This document shows, one piece after another, positions 33,232-46,663 of a stretch of DNA of 64,000 nt. This DNA comes from Epiperipatus broadwayi (Eukaryota > Onychophora > Udeonychophora > Euonychophora > Peripatidae). The stretch spans positions 11,079,296-11,143,295 of the forward strand of contig JAQFVV010012396.1 in NCBI GenBank assembly GCA_028023455.1, in the 5' to 3' direction. Below the pieces are notes generated by a model that saw only the letters and a program-made list of their open reading frames with translations, was not told where the DNA came from and searched no databases. How positions within the stretch are numbered: the first letter of the stretch is position 1; each line of letters starts with the position of its first letter. The position numbers and the translations under genes are program-made.

Positions 33232-33646
33232 TTATACATCAGGGGTCCCCAACCTTTTTGCACTTAAGAGCACATTCTATAATACCGGCCAGGTGGTGGG
33301 CACCATTTATTTTTTTCAACCAGATGGTGAGCACCATTTATTTTTCCAATGTAAATTTATAGTCAGATATTGTTAATAATACACATAATGTAAAAAAAAA
33401 TATTTATTTCAAAAATAAAATTTTAACATATATTTAACGTTTATATTTTTACACTGTAAAAGTATAGTATACCTTACAATTTGATTACAATATAATACAA
33501 TAATTTATAAGAAATTTTAAAAATGAAATTTATTTGTATTAGATAAATAATTTTTTATCATGTTCGGATAGCGGCGGGCACATGTAAAATGGTCTGTGGG
33601 CGCCATGGTGCCCATGGGCATAGGGTTGGAGACCCCTGTTGTACAT
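33232..33646. mobile_element. hAT-type MITE with CAGGGGTCCCCAACC ends
   Basis: The body is 33240-33638 (399 bp). The left end caggggtccccaacc and the right end ggttggagacccctg are inverted copies with one mismatch. The flanking 8-mers ttatacat and ttgtacat differ at one base, fitting an 8-bp hAT TSD. The ends are of the widespread hAT type. Short direct motifs (ggtgggcaccatttattttt, twice) lie inside the left end. No transposase. Confidence 0.8.
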
Positions 33647-34540
33647 ATATCACTATTAAATGTAAACTGGAATTACATGAAATCCTTATGTGATATAGAT
33701 CACTGTAGAATGTTTTCTGGCTAAAGTAATGATGACATAGAGTCAAATGTCATTTCTGGAGCCATGAAAGCACAGTGACTTCACTTAGCTATTACCACAC
33801 TGTCTTTGGAGAAATGCCTGCATATGAATCAAAAGAAATCAACTGGAGAAGAGTGCTCTTCTATTGTCCAAAAATGATTAGACTACTTTCCAAAGGAGCA
33901 GTGTGTTATCGTTATCCAAGGTGATCGGTCTTGAAAAGCATGGACTGATAATATGAAGGACATTCCCAGCAAACTCATCAGACTTTAACCAACATAACTG
34001 ATTGGAATTTTGATTTTTGTTATCTATTATTGTTTTTTTTTTCTTTAACCAACATAATTGATTGGAATTTTGATTTTTGTTATCTATTATTGTTTTTTTT
34101 CCCATTTATTTTCATTGTTACACTTGGGAGCAGAAGTGTCTAAATCTCAGAAAAGTTCATTCTAAGAAGGGTGGGAAGCAGTTAAGGTTTAATTAAACAT
34201 CTTTTCTTTGTTATTAAATAAAATTTAGGTCAGCTTGCCCTCCCATCACCAATATGACTCTGAGATACTAATGGGGAATGAAAGGAGGTAAAATGTTGAT
34301 AATATCCCACATTAAGTATGTATGCTAAATGCAAAACAAAATTTTTTGTTATTTGTTTATTGTTAATTAATATTTTATGTGTTTCTTTTCATTTTTTGGT
34401 ATAATTGATTAACATTCTGGTGTGGACATTCTTTCCTATTAATATTAGAGGTATTCATAGATAAGGAAGGGTCTCCAAGAAGATCGATAACTCAACATGA
34501 ACTGGGCAAGGATAATCATTTAAATGTGACTGTAAATAGT
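33647..34540. other. Spacer with a 60-bp tandem duplication
   Basis: Sequence at 33983-34042 (tttaaccaacataactgattg onward) is repeated at 34043-34100 with minor change. The rest shows no gene or element end. Confidence 0.5.
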
Positions 34541-34542
34541 AT

Positions 34543-37500
34543 TGATTTAACCATTCAGATTCACGGTCTGCATTTGTAAATGATTGGTAACAAGTACATG
34601 AATTTCTACCATGGTTTAAGGATAAGAATTTTCATTATTTTAAATAACAATATGGTAGAAGCCCATACTTGATATAGCTGATTATATAATTCATTACTTT
34701 TAAACTATTTTGTTTTTTGTTGTTTTTGTCATTCAATAAATGTTAAAGAATTTATTATTTTAATTTGGTTTCTAGCTCATCATTATTATGTAACTCATCA
34801 TTATTATTACTAGTATTATCACAAATAGGAATTCACACCAAATAATATAACATTGAATATGTATATGCACACACACACCTTATTCTATTTGTGGTGATAC
34901 TAGACAATATTTAAAGAGTTTGGATAAACAAATATCATCTATATAGAGATGCCATAATTACTGACCAGTGTAATTTCATTCCCTGTTATGAGAGTCTAAA
35001 GCAATTACTCTCTGAGCTAGAATACTGTGGTATAATAGAGCCAGGAAGAGGTGAGAACAAGATGAACTAAGCCCAACTGTGTCTAAGTCTATTGGAAGTA
35101 GATACAATCATAGTTTATATATTTCATCATGTAATCATTTGCATCCTATCCAAAGACCCAAAGTCTGATAGTAACATGCACCCCCTCTCTCCTGAGCAAT
35201 GCCCTGTCCTGTTACATCTGGCACTAAATGTGTTGGACATGAACATCAAGTTTCCAGGGATATCCAACTATTGAACTTATAATTTAAAAAAAAAAGAAAA
35301 ATATTTTTTTATCTCTTTTTCCTTAAACTTTTACAATGTATTATACATGATTGATACAGGCAACAATGGCATTGATGAATGATTATGACAATTTTTTTTT
35401 CTTTTTTTAAAATTACTTTGAATGATGTCAAATGGAAATTATATCTAAAATGATGAATGCAAATTGAGAAATATAAATGATGAAATGAGCCAAGACTGAA
35501 AATTAAATAAATAATCAATGAATAAACCAAAGTTAAAATAGATGAGTCAGGGAAAATAAAATACTAGGCTTAAAAATAGGCAATAAAAACATAAAAAAAG
35601 AGAAAAGTTGGAATCAAAGGATAACGGCAAAAGATGGCGTAAAACCCTATAGTACACATCTACTTAATATCTATAAAACAAACAATGTATTTTTAACTCT
35701 AAGCAATTTTTTAATGATAACTAGAAGTAAGAAGTATTTATTGAACATGGATAGAAAACACTTACTTGAAACACAAACCACTAATAATAGTGAAATGGGA
35801 GATGCTACTGTTAGTAGTGAGAAAGAATCTGTCTAGCCAAGAATCTGTGTAGTCTAAAACTGAAACCGAACACTTTCCCTAAGTGCAGGAAGGGCACCAG
35901 GTAGCTTCTCAAACTCAAAAGATCCCTGCCACTGAAATCAGTCAAACACCTAGAGCTGATGTAGCATAGGCTGCAAAAAATGAGGTGACCATCATGCAAA
36001 TGCTCCAAGTGATGATGAAGGAGATGAGGTAAGGTATGAAAAAATAAACAGAAAGATGGATACCATGGCAACCAAAGAAGAAATAGAAAAATAAATAGTA
36101 AGATGGATGATATGAAATCTGATGTTAATAGCATAGAAGCGAGGGTGTATAGTCTGAAAGATACCATGGCAACCAAGGAAGATATAAAAGAAATAAACAG
36201 TAACATGAGCAACTTAGAAGCAAAGATAGGGGAGGTTGAAAATAGACTATCTGCTGATATGAATCAGCTATCTTTAGGATTAAATAAGGTTTAGAAAGAC
36301 AATGTGGACTTAAAACTAGCTGTGAGGAAAAAAATAGATGAAAAATACATGAGATGTTAACAGAGACTGAAAGACTTCAAATATATCAACACCAGTCAGC
36401 TAAATACTAAACATGGTGAAATGCAGCAGAGTTACGAACATTTCAAAGAAGAAATAGGTGCTGAACAAGTTAAACATCAAGACCAGATCCAAAAAGATCT
36501 AACTTTCAGGATGGATCAAATCCATGCTCAACTAAATGTCAAAACAGAAATACATGATAAGGCTTTCAAAACTATGAGTCAAAGTGGGAGACATTTGGAG
36601 GATAAGATAGCCTCTAGTGAATTGGAGACCATCCTGAATAATATAAATGTAGTAAAGGTGATTGGGAGCATAAAAAAGACTCAGGACAAACTAAACCACA
36701 TGAACAAAAAAACATTGATCATGGATTAGAAATGCTTGAGACCCAGCTACACCAAAAAGCAGAGAATTGGGATGCGACGGATTAGAAATGCTTGAGACCC
36801 AGCTACACCAAAAAGCAGAGAATTGGGATGTGACTTAATTGAAATTGAAAAATTAGCACAGGCTAATAACGAGAATAGGGATGACTTAGGGAACAACTAG
36901 AGGTTGTTCTCAAAGACATTAATAGGGTAAATGACCTCTGTTTAGGATCCACTTTGTTACATCAGACAGCCCCAGAAGTAGAATTTTCTCCTTTTAATTT
37001 TAGTCTAGAAGGGATAGTGCTGAGCTCATATCAAATGAATCAGGACATATAAGTGCTTACCCAGTCCATTAACTCATGGAGATGACCATCATCAATAGCC
37101 ATACAAATCAAATTAGTGCAATTAATCAATTTGTAAAATTGAAAGCCTTCATTGGATTAGCTAATGAGGCATCTATAAAACATCTCAGGAGCCTTAATTT
37201 GTACTCTGTCAAGCACAATTTGTCCAAGGCTAAAAAACTCACCATTGTGTATAGCCACCTACAAGAAGATGCACTGATATGGTAGGAGTTGTTGTTTCAA
37301 GCCCCATTCATTTCAAGAGAAACATTGGCCAACACCAGGAGAGACACAACAAAATTCTTTTGCTGCAAGGTCACCAAGCTGAGAACCTTAGACATCTATC
37401 ACCAGAGCAAAAGTGAGATGATTAGAATTATCAAAAGGATCTTACCACTTAGAATTGAACAGGTACCATTATGCACCAATGCCAGAAACATTAAATAGGT

Positions 37501-38514
37501 GGCCAAACTATTGAATAACATTGATCTGAATGTAGCTAATGTATCAAATAGGACACCAGAGAAACAGAAAGAAGAAATGGCCATTAATACTATCTATTAC
37601 AAAAAGAGAAAGATCAACAATGACCCATATCACTGGAAAGAAAAATCCATAAGGAGAACTTCTCCTTACATATGGAATGCCAATAAGACCCAACTAATAA
37701 TGTGAAAAACAAGTCCCCCTAACAGTCCAGGAAAATCCCCAAAGCCAGAATGTAGCAACTACACACTTATCATACAGAAACCAAACTAGAATGCTACTTG
37801 AGGCCTTGTTCCTCACCTCATATTGATTTAGCTATTCAGATTCATGGCCTTATAAAATTATTTTTTTACATGTATGCATTTGTAAATAATTGGTAACAAA
37901 TACATGAATTTCTACCATGGGTTAGGGATAAGGATTTTCATTATTTTAAATAACAATATGGTAGAAGCTCATCCTTGACATAGCTGATTATATAAATCAC
38001 TACTATTAAATTAATGTTAAAGAATTTATATATTTGATCTCTAGCTCATCATTATTATGTAGCTCATCATCATTACTATTACTAGTATTATCACAAATAG
38101 GCCTTTATACCAATTAATATAATAACCTTGAATATGTATATGCACACACATACTTTATTCTATATGCAGTGATACTAGAGAATATTTAGAGTTTGGATAA
38201 TCAATCATCATCTATATAGAGATGCAATAATTACTGACCAGTGTAGCTCCATTCCCTGTTAAGACTCTAAAACAATTACTCTCTTCAGTTTCAATACTGT
38301 GGTGTAATGGAACCAGGAAGGGATGAGAACAGGATGAACTAATCCAAATTGTCTAAGTTAATAAAAATATACAAAGCTAGTCTACTGAAAGTAGATACAA
38401 TCATAGGTTATGTATTTCATCGCATAATCATTTGCATCCTATCCGAAGACCCAAAGCTCGACCATAGTAAGATGCACTCCCCATCTCTCCTGAGCAATTC
38501 TCCAGCCTGTTATA
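34543..38514 (+). mobile_element. Old, decayed LTR retrotransposon with gag-like remains
   Basis: Direct repeats at about 34543-35216 and 37824-38514 (about 0.67 and 0.69 kb) match over their length, with many substitutions and indels. Shared blocks include atttctaccatgg, caatatggtagaagc, ctagctcatcattattatgt and atctatatagagatg. The left repeat ends in tgttaca, and TGG of a possible primer-binding site (tggcactaaatg) starts 2 bp later. The interior (about 2.6 kb) has plus-strand coiled-coil reading frames and no recognised polymerase. No clear TSD or polypurine tract remains. The divergence implies a much older insertion than the 5186 element. Confidence 0.65.
35756..37704 (+). pseudogene. 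Gag-like coiled-coil gene, many stops
   Basis: A plus-strand gene begins near 35750 and is cut by an early stop at about 35836. It continues in pieces: 36103-36294 (63 aa), 36421-36729 (102 aa), 37076-37285 (69 aa), 37289-37498 and 37499-37705. The first pieces are strongly helical (ATKEDIKEINSNMSNLEAKI, and then EVENRLSADMNQL). The phrase ataccatggcaaccaargaa recurs three times, so the coiled coil grew by duplication. The piece ending YSHLQEDALIW resembles the conserved stretch of retrotransposon Gag proteins with a terminal hydrophobic-W pair. A 56-bp tandem duplication at 36725/36781 breaks the frame. Assignment as Gag is an inference from position between LTRs and this local resemblance. 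Confidence 0.5.
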
Positions 38515-40216
38515 ATCTATATATATGCATGTTAAAAACACAGCACTATATATACATTAGAATACAATAAACAATACTTATATTATAATCAAGGTTTGAC
38601 AACAAAACAAGCTATTTCATGCTATCTACATAACATAGTTCATGGCTCCACTAATCTAATTAGTAATTGTAGCTGAAAAAATGAGACCATTTTAATGAAA
38701 TTGTGAATTTTTCTCAACAAATGTAATTCCACTCTTTCTCAATACAAAAGAACTATTCTTATTTGATATAAAACAAGCTGTCTTCTTAGAGTGTTATATG
38801 AAAGAATTTAAAAAAAATATTTTCCTAACTCAATATTCTAATACACTTGACAGAATATTTTATTGCAAGTTAAATTCATTACTAATGCTATTGAATAATC
38901 CTTAACAATGGTCAAACATAAATGTGTCCATAATTGTGTTGGAACCATTATTAATATTTCTATTAATATATATATAATGAACCATGCCAAAATATATGAA
39001 GAATGATTTGGTGCTGGATACTTGATAAAGTACTACCAAATATTTCATTTACAATTAAATTTACTCACCCTATGGTTATCAATGCAAAGCCTATTTGTCT
39101 TCATAAAATCTTTGAAAGATTTATCCCTCAATAGTTTAATTTTCTTAACATTCAGGGTAATCATATAAAAAATCAAGATAAAATTGTGGCTACCAAATTT
39201 CCTAGTCATGGAAATTATTTACTAAATCACCATCACATATAAGTATCAAGATGATAAGAATAATTGTCAATATTATAGCAAATAATATTTACTCAATAAC
39301 AAATTACTGTATTAGTTATCACAGAAAATTATGTTATATGTATGAAAATGCGTTTATTTAAGAATGTGTATGCAGCATTAAAAAGTAATTTGACACATGA
39401 AGAAAAAAAAGTAATTGCAAAAATCTAATATTAGTAAAAAAAAAAATCATAATAATAAAATTACAAAATGTAAAAAGTATTTCACAAAAAAAAAAAGAAA
39501 GATAAATGTTAAAACATCTAAGATATAACTGAAAGATTGATCAAAAGAATTCTACCCACTGACAGACACTAACTTGACAAGCTTCATATTCTTAAGCTTC
39601 TGAAAAAAAAAAAAAAATCCATACTATTAATTCTTCAAAATTCCAGCCTTTCTCTAGTGCAAAACATTTTGACATGACTTTTTTTAAACGCTTTTTTGAT
39701 GATAAATTTTTACAAAATATTTACAAATTTTAAACCTAACATATATTATATATAAAACAATAGCTAAAATTTACTATAGCATTATAATTAATAATATATA
39801 TATTTATAGTAGCAATATAATGACGGTGCCAAATTAGTTTCTGGTTGCTGTTTAACATTAGTAGCGAGCGCTGTTTTCATATTAACAACTATTTATTTCT
39901 ATTAAATTATTAAATTAATTATCTGCTTAAAACAAAATACCCTAATGTTTAGATACTTAAGTCTACTTTCTGGAAGAAAATTAACATTTGGGAATATATT
40001 TCTTCTATATGGTTACACATTTGTACATGAACACACATATAAATCTGATTTTTTTAAAAAAAGCTAAAAGTTTGTTTTAAATAGAAGAAAGGTAATCATT
40101 GTAATTGAAGAACATCAACACTAGAAATACTGATTTTTCTCATGAGCAAATTATTTTTTCAGATTTAATACATATGGACTGAAGAGCAGTATGTCCATTA
40201 TTTTTTTTTAGACAAC
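38515..40216. other. AT-rich spacer, no gene seen
   Basis: Nothing recognisable on either strand apart from A/T homopolymers and TA repeats near 38960 and 39795. Confidence 0.5.
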
Positions 40217-40350
40217 GAATAAAGAATTAGTCAAGCGTTGGTGGTTGAGTGGTCAACACAGCTGCCTTACAAGCAGTTGTCCCGGGTTAGCGGGTTCACT
40301 TCCCAGCCGATGCTATGACACATGAAGAAAAAAAAAAGAATAAAGAATTA
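40217..40350 (+). mobile_element. tRNA-Val-like SINE, copy 1, with 13-bp TSD
   Basis: TSD gaataaagaatta is at 40217-40229 and 40338-40350. The 108-bp body starts gtcaagcg. It has an A-box-like tggttgagtgg, an arm ctgc-cttacaa-gcag whose loop carries TAC at the anticodon position (Val), and a B-box-like ggttcacttcc. It ends ccgatgctatgacacatgaag with an A tail. RNA polymerase III would transcribe it; the A tail suggests mobilisation by an L1-type enzyme. Confidence 0.85.
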
Positions 40351-40439
40351 CAAATATTTGATTGGATTATTTTGCATTTCTCACTTTTTCATTTAAAATA
40401 TTGAGCAATTCAGGAGATGTAAAAACTGTAAGCAATAGT

Positions 40440-42035
40440 TTGTTTTGTTTTCTTGTTTTTATTACTTTATAATTGTTTATAGAATTCTTCTACACATTTC
40501 ATGATTACATCTTTCTTTTTAATAATAATTCCATTTTTTTTCTTATTGTAAACTTTTCTTCCAATACCAAAATGTTGTTTATACTTTTGAGATTTTTATT
40601 TTCTTTTATAACTTTTCTTCCTAATTCCCAGTTACATTTTCTTATATTGTTATTAACTTTTTTTGTATCATTTTATAAAATTCTGGATATTCAATTCTTT
40701 TTAATGGATCATTTTTAAATATTTTCATATTCTTTGTTTTCTTCATAAATTGCCTTAATTCAAAAGAAAATCTCAATAATGTATCAGTTATTTTCTTATT
40801 GATTTCAGAACTATTTTCAAAGTCTATTAATATTTGAAAACACTTTGCAAGTTTTAATTTAAATTCATTGGAGTGTTTCTGAAGATTAAGAATATCAACT
40901 GTTACTATTGACTTTCTTAATAGTTTCATGTCTCTGGTTTTGAAAGTAATACATATCTTACGTCTCACTAAGCAACCAAAGATCACTTCTTTTTAGCATT
41001 TTTCTCAAAAAAAAAAAAAATGAAAAAAATATAGTACACAATTTTTGGTTTTTTTGCAAACTCCACAAATGTGTATCCTTTCTCATTTATTCATAATAAC
41101 CAAATTTGCCTACCACATGTTCATTTTTCAATTGTTTATCAATACTTTAAAGTCTTCCTTGACATTATTAAAATGTTATTTGATATGAATAAAAGCATTT
41201 TGTACATCCATATAAAAATCTTCTATTTCTTCATTACAATGACAACTTATTGGGGCATAAACCTGAATAATCTGTGTTTAGTATCTTTCATTAAGTTGTC
41301 TAATTAATCATGTAATGCTGAATGATGCAATATAAATGTCCACAATATTATTCCATTTTTTATTTATAATGAATCTCAATCTACTTGTGTCTTCCAATAT
41401 TTGTGCCTTTGCAATAAAGGACATGTCCACTCTATAAGATCTTCACTATTTCTTCTAACTTCACAAAGTCAAGATATATTCAATTTGATGTTAGACAATT
41501 CTTCTTTCAATTCATACAATCTTTTTTCACTTGAAAGTGATTGACAGTTGTGAATACCTCAATAAATAGTTCTTAGCAAATAGCAGTCTGGGTCTGAAAT
41601 TAGAATATTTTTAACATTTTCCATCTTCAGCTCCCAATTATTATCTTGGATGGTAAATTTACAAGCTCTTGAGAATAAGGACTATAATTTAATATTGACT
41701 GCCATGATTATACATATTTCTTTAAAAAAGAGACTATTCACATCTATATCGATCATATCTTTAAGAAAACAAATGATATTTTAATTAAAAACTATCTGGG
41801 CAACTGAAAAAAAAAACCCCAGTGCTTCTGAATCTTAAATGGCAATAAATTTACCGTAATGCCTGATGTATGTTGATGAATAGTCCATCCATGTTCATTT
41901 ACTATATAAATAATCACATAGTAATGACAGCTGCAATGACATGAACATGGTTTATTGGGAATTTGCCCTGACCAATTTCGTTAAGGCCTCAAAAAAGGAA
42001 TAAAAGGGTCTCTTTCAGTTAACAAAAAACCCTTA
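40440..42035 (-). pseudogene. RTE element, decayed 5' part
   Basis: In minus orientation this matches the 5' UTR and first about 470 codons of the RTE element at 44512. The leader at about 41870-42030 matches 44520-44690 (gggcaaattcc, then attactatgtgattatt). The endonuclease region is at about 41050-41640. The linker at 40642-40986 still reads [13 protein letters not shown] and MKIFKNDPLKRIEYPEF, close to the intact copy. It stops at about 40440 where the RT domain would follow, so the 3' half is missing. Frameshifts and stops are numerous. Confidence 0.8.
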
Positions 42036-43195
42036 CTGTAATTAAATTTAAAATAGGCAACTCAAAACACTTATGGAAAAATATAGAAATATAAAATCAA
42101 AATAACTATTTGAAAATCTTAGATACTTGATTGATATGTTTATTAATAAGTTATTATCATTTAGAAATTTATTTATTTTTAAATATAAAAATTACTTTTT
42201 CACACTATTAAATTCAGTGCTCATTAACTTTTCTCATTAGCTGATAGTTTTCATTTACTGGATTAGAGAACTATTTTATTCAGTTACTAGTATCAATGTC
42301 AAAGCCATTTGTTAAGTTAGATAAAAATCATTTTCAAGAATGCTCAAGAATATGAACTACTTTCAAAAAATGGTATAAAGAGTTAATTAAAATTTGGAAT
42401 GAAGCTTATAAATTAATATGCTAAAATTGTTGAATAATGGCAAACTGCAAATGATAAAATATTTTATAATCTAGTCATAATATCATACTGTCTAGCAACT
42501 GCATTTGCTTTCAATAAAACAAAAATATTCATAAATTCCACTCATTAAAAATTCTTATTAAATTTTTTTATAATAATATTATATTTACTTTTATAAATAA
42601 TGACTATAAATAAAATCTGTTTATGGCAACAACTAACAAACTTAAACCAATGAGTATCTAACATTAGATACTATAATAATTTTTGTTAAAGATTACGTGG
42701 AATGCAAGATCTCAGATTAAATAAATATTTTTTTATTCTACTAATTCTGCAATCTCCACTCAGATTCAGTGTTCTATCTCACTCTAATTTTGAAAATTAA
42801 TTAAGAGAGGACATTAATGAAATAAGCTATCTATGAACAAATAAACAAACATAAAAATAATAATAATAAAATTATATCAAATTAATATTATAAACAAATA
42901 AACAGAAATTTTGCTTCATAAAAAAAATAAGTATCTTTAAAATTTATTTTGATAATTAAAGAAATTCATTTAACTTTGCTAGTTATAAAATTCACAGGAC
43001 AATAAAAAAAAAATTATACAGTATTAAAAATTATTTAAAATCTAAAAGGGTAAATAAATAAGACTCCTAAAATAATCAATTTAATATTATTCACAATTTA
43101 TGGTATAATTGAAAAGTATATTTACATTGTTAATAATTGTTTCATTTTGATTTGATTAAAAAAGAATATAGTATTCTCCACACACCAGAACAATA
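42036..43195. other. AT-rich spacer, no gene seen
   Basis: No ORFs or element ends recognised. Confidence 0.5.
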
Positions 43196-43323
43196 AAATA
43201 AATGTAGTCAAGCATTGGTGGTCGAGTGGTTAGCGCAGTTGCTTACAAGCAGTTGTCCCGGGTTTGCGGGTTCGCTTCCAGGCCGATGCTTTGATCATGA
43301 GAAAAAATAAATAAATAAATGTA
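43196..43323 (+). mobile_element. tRNA-Val-like SINE, copy 2, with 11-bp TSD
   Basis: TSD aaataaatgta is at 43196-43206 and 43313-43323. The body at 43207-43312 matches the copy at 40230 closely but keeps better promoter boxes (tggtcgagtggtta; gggttcgcttcc). Its 3' tail is an A/TAAA-rich run after ccgatgctttgatcatgag. Confidence 0.85.
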
Positions 43324-43439
43324 GGTCTCCTAATCAATATAGGAAATTAAAGTCAGAAATTCAATAATTGACAAGAAAACTTAAAAATAATTGGTATTTT
43401 AAAATTACAATAGAGTCATTTGCTGATTTTTGTTGCATT

Positions 43440-44280
43440 AAAAGTAACAAATTGGCTTGAAAAATGATATAATCCTATTAAAACAGAAGGAATTACTACT
43501 TTATATGATAATGATGGTATTTCAAACAAATGGAAGAAGCATTTTGATTACCTTTATCTGGAATGAATAACTTATTTAGATTAAAACAGATTGAAATTAA
43601 AATAATTCTATATAATTTTAAAAATATAAAGATTGCAAGTCTGGGAAGCTTTAAATTTTGGATAATAGTATCTTATCCTTAAATACATTGAAAATTTTAA
43701 AAAATATATGGATCCACAAAGTAGAGTCACTTGATCTTAAACATGCTTCTAAAGTTACAATTTATAAATATAAACAAAAATAAAAAATACTACAATAATT
43801 ATAATTTATATCCACTACAATTAAAATACTTTCAAAGATTTTAATTACTAGACTGCTTCTAGTCATAGATAAATGGCCGCCAAAGATTCAGTATGATTTT
43901 AAAAAATCAAAAGACACTAACCATGTGTATTTTGTTATCAGGAAAATGAAGTAAAAGCTGCTTAAGTAAAAATATAATATATAAGATTGTTATTCAATTT
44001 AGTCAGGGCATGTGAGTCAATCAATTGAAAAGGTATGGTGTTGTTTAAAATTAACTGATTCTTCACTAAAGTTTAATGAGATATTGTAATTATTAATTGA
44101 AGGCAATCTGAAACGTTGTGAAAACCACTATTAATTGTGGACATATACTACATCTAAATTTGTTTACCTATGGTGATAATATTTGAAATAGTTTATAGCT
44201 GAAGCAGCTTTAAAATGCTATATAAGTCTGATGATGAAATTTTTAATTTGAACAGATAAAATTTAAACAGTAGAATTTAA
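43440..44280 (+). pseudogene. Very old non-LTR reverse transcriptase fossil
   Basis: Short conceptual pieces in order suggest an RTE/CR1-type polymerase. TEGITTLYDND followed by ISNKWKKHFDYL resembles the linker phrase with R/K-W-x-x-H-F before the RT. IDKWPPKIQYDFKKSKDTNH resembles the PExQCGFRxxRxT region. The following sequence continues in the expected spacing with many stops. It is clearly different from the intact RTE family in this window. Weak evidence, with no intact ORF. Confidence 0.4.
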
Positions 44281-44836
44281 TGTGAATGATTAACATCAAC
44301 TAGATGATGGGAGTCAATCTACATAAGTTTGAAAATTTTTAAAAGTTATATTTAAATACAGAAATACAGCATTAACTTTAGTGTATACAGCATTTAACAA
44401 GTTAAAATAGTACTTCATTATAACAGTATAACTACTAATTAAATTAGTTGTATATAACAGCTATTCTGTCACATTTATTGTATGAAAATAAGCATGCATA
44501 TATAATGAAGGGCTGCAGAAAAGAGTTTGCTATTAACTGAAAGGAGACCCTTTGATTCCTCTTGGAGGCCTTAAAGGAACCGAGCAGGGCAAATTCCTAA
44601 TGTCCACTCCATACGTTCTTGTCGTTGCAGCTGTTATTACTATGTGATTATTCATATAGTATACGAACATGGATGGGCTGCTCACCAACACGCATTAGCC
44701 AGTGTGGTGAGTTTATTGGCTTTTTACCTCTGAGTTTAAGATCAAGAAACACCATGGTCTTTCTTCTCAGTGCCTGATAAGGCAGAATGAATGTTTGCGT
44801 AAATGATAAATATTTTTCCAATACATATATACAATT

Positions 44837-46663
44837 ATGACAGACAAAAATAAAGCATGGCCCTTATTCCCAGGAGGCTGTAAAGTCACCAACCAAGGCA
44901 GCGGTTGGTGGCCGAAGGCGGAAGGTGCTAAGAATCCCCTGATTGCAGACCCAGGCTGCCATTTGATGAAAACTTTTTATTTAGGTACTTACAACTGCAG
45001 ATCACTTTCAAGTGAAGGAAGATTGCAAGAATTAGAAGAAGAACTGTCTTATATTAAATGGGACATTATTGGACTTTGTGAAGTTAGAAGAAAAGGTGAA
45101 GAAACAATTGATTTAAAAAATGGACATATACTCTATTATAAAGGCACACATATTGGAAATACAAGTGGAGTAGGATTCATTATAAATAAAAAGTGGAAGA
45201 ACAATATTGTGGAGATTGATGGTGTATCGGACAGAGTGGCAAGATTAGTTATACAACTTAATAGCAGATACCAAATGCAGATAATTCAGGTTTATGCCCC
45301 AACAAGTTCTCATAGTGATGAAGTAGTAGAAGATTTTTATATGGATGTACAAAAGGCTTTTGATCAGAGTAAACAACATTTTAAAATTGTTACGGGAGAC
45401 TTTAATGCTAGAATTGGTAGACAAATGAAAGATGAAATTGCTGTAGGTAATTTTGGTTATGGTAATAGAAATGAGAGAGGACATAGACTTGTGGAGTTTG
45501 CAGAAAAAGAAAAACTTTATATTATGAATTCATTTTTTGAGAAAAATGTTAAAAGGAAATGGACATGGAAGCATCCAAATGAAGGTACAGCAGAATTGGA
45601 TTATATTTTGACTAACAGGAAATACATATTTCAAGATTGTAATGTTCTTAATAAATTTAACACAGGAAGTGATCATCGATTAGTCAGGTGTAAGTTACAT
45701 GTTAATGTAAAACTAGAGAGACAAAAATTATTAAGAAAAACAATATTTACAGTTGATATTCCTAATCTTCAGAAACATTCTAATGAATTTAAATTAGAAC
45801 TTACAAATAGGTTTCAAGTGTTAGTAGATTTTGAACATGATTCAGATTTGAATGAAATTAATATGAAAATAACTGATACACTTTTAAAAACTGCAACAAA
45901 GATAGCTGGTAGAAAAAAGCAGCAATTGACTAATAAAATTTCTACTGAGACTAGAGAATTTATGAAGAAAAGAAGAAATATGAAGATATACAAAAATGAT
46001 GTATTAAAAAGAATTGAATATCTCGAATTTTGTAAAATGATACAGAAAAGAGTTGAAAATGATATAAGGAAGTATAACTGTGAAATAGCAAGGAAAGCTG
46101 TAGAAGAAAATAAAAGTCTCAAGAATGTTAAACAACATTTTAGTATTGGTAGGAAATTTATATCTGCAATAAGAAAAAAAGATGGAATTATTACTAAAAA
46201 GAGAGATGACATCATGAAATTGGTAGAAGATTTTTATCAAGAATTATATAGTAATAAAGAACAAGTACCTCCTATATCTATTACATCTTCCAAAATGCCC
46301 AGAATTTTAAATGAAGAAGTGAGACATGCAATTGAATGTATGAAGAAAGGAAAGGCTCCAGGAAATGATGGAATTATAATTGATATATTAAAAGAAGCAG
46401 GTGAAGAAATAGAAACAATTTTAGCAAAGTTATATACCAAATGTCTAAATGATAAAGATGTACTGGAAAATTGGAAGAATGCAGTAATAATATTAATATT
46501 TAAAAAAGGTGATAAAGAAGATATTAGAAATTACAGACCTATCAGCCTTTTATCAGTTTTATATAAAATTTTTACCAAGATAATTACAACTCGTCTACAG
46601 AGAATTTGGATTTCCACCAACCAAGAGAGCAAGCTGGATTTAAAAGTGTTTTTAGTACAATAG
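44837..46663 (+). CDS. RTE ORF, 5' part: endonuclease and RT start
   Basis: This is the 608-aa frame encoding the apurinic-type endonuclease (about 45-290) that nicks the target. Visible motifs are TYNCRSL (51-57), the metal-binding E at 82 (LCEVRRKG), QVYAPT (151-156), GDFNARIG (187-194), LDYI (254-257) and SDH (278-280). A basic linker with long helices follows. The start of the reverse transcriptase has PGNDGI and [15 protein letters not shown]. Translation leaves the native frame at about 46603-46607, where one T appears to be missing compared with the reading of the downstream frame; the last 18 or so residues are therefore aberrant. Start: first ATG of the frame, but M44 just before the endonuclease is also possible. 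Confidence 0.9.
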   Translation: MTDKNKAWPLFPGGCKVTNQGSGWWPKAEGAKNPLIADPGCHLMKTFYLGTYNCRSLSSEGRLQELEEELSYIKWDIIGLCEVRRKGEETIDLKNGHILYYKGTHIGNTSGVGFIINKKWKNNIVEIDGVSDRVARLVIQLNSRYQMQIIQVYAPTSSHSDEVVEDFYMDVQKAFDQSKQHFKIVTGDFNARIGRQMKDEIAVGNFGYGNRNERGHRLVEFAEKEKLYIMNSFFEKNVKRKWTWKHPNEGTAELDYILTNRKYIFQDCNVLNKFNTGSDHRLVRCKLHVNVKLERQKLLRKTIFTVDIPNLQKHSNEFKLELTNRFQVLVDFEHDSDLNEINMKITDTLLKTATKIAGRKKQQLTNKISTETREFMKKRRNMKIYKNDVLKRIEYLEFCKMIQKRVENDIRKYNCEIARKAVEENKSLKNVKQHFSIGRKFISAIRKKDGIITKKRDDIMKLVEDFYQELYSNKEQVPPISITSSKMPRILNEEVRHAIECMKKGKAPGNDGIIIDILKEAGEEIETILAKLYTKCLNDKDVLENWKNAVIILIFKKGDKEDIRNYRPISLLSVLYKIFTKIITTRLQRIWISTNQESKLDLKVFLVQ

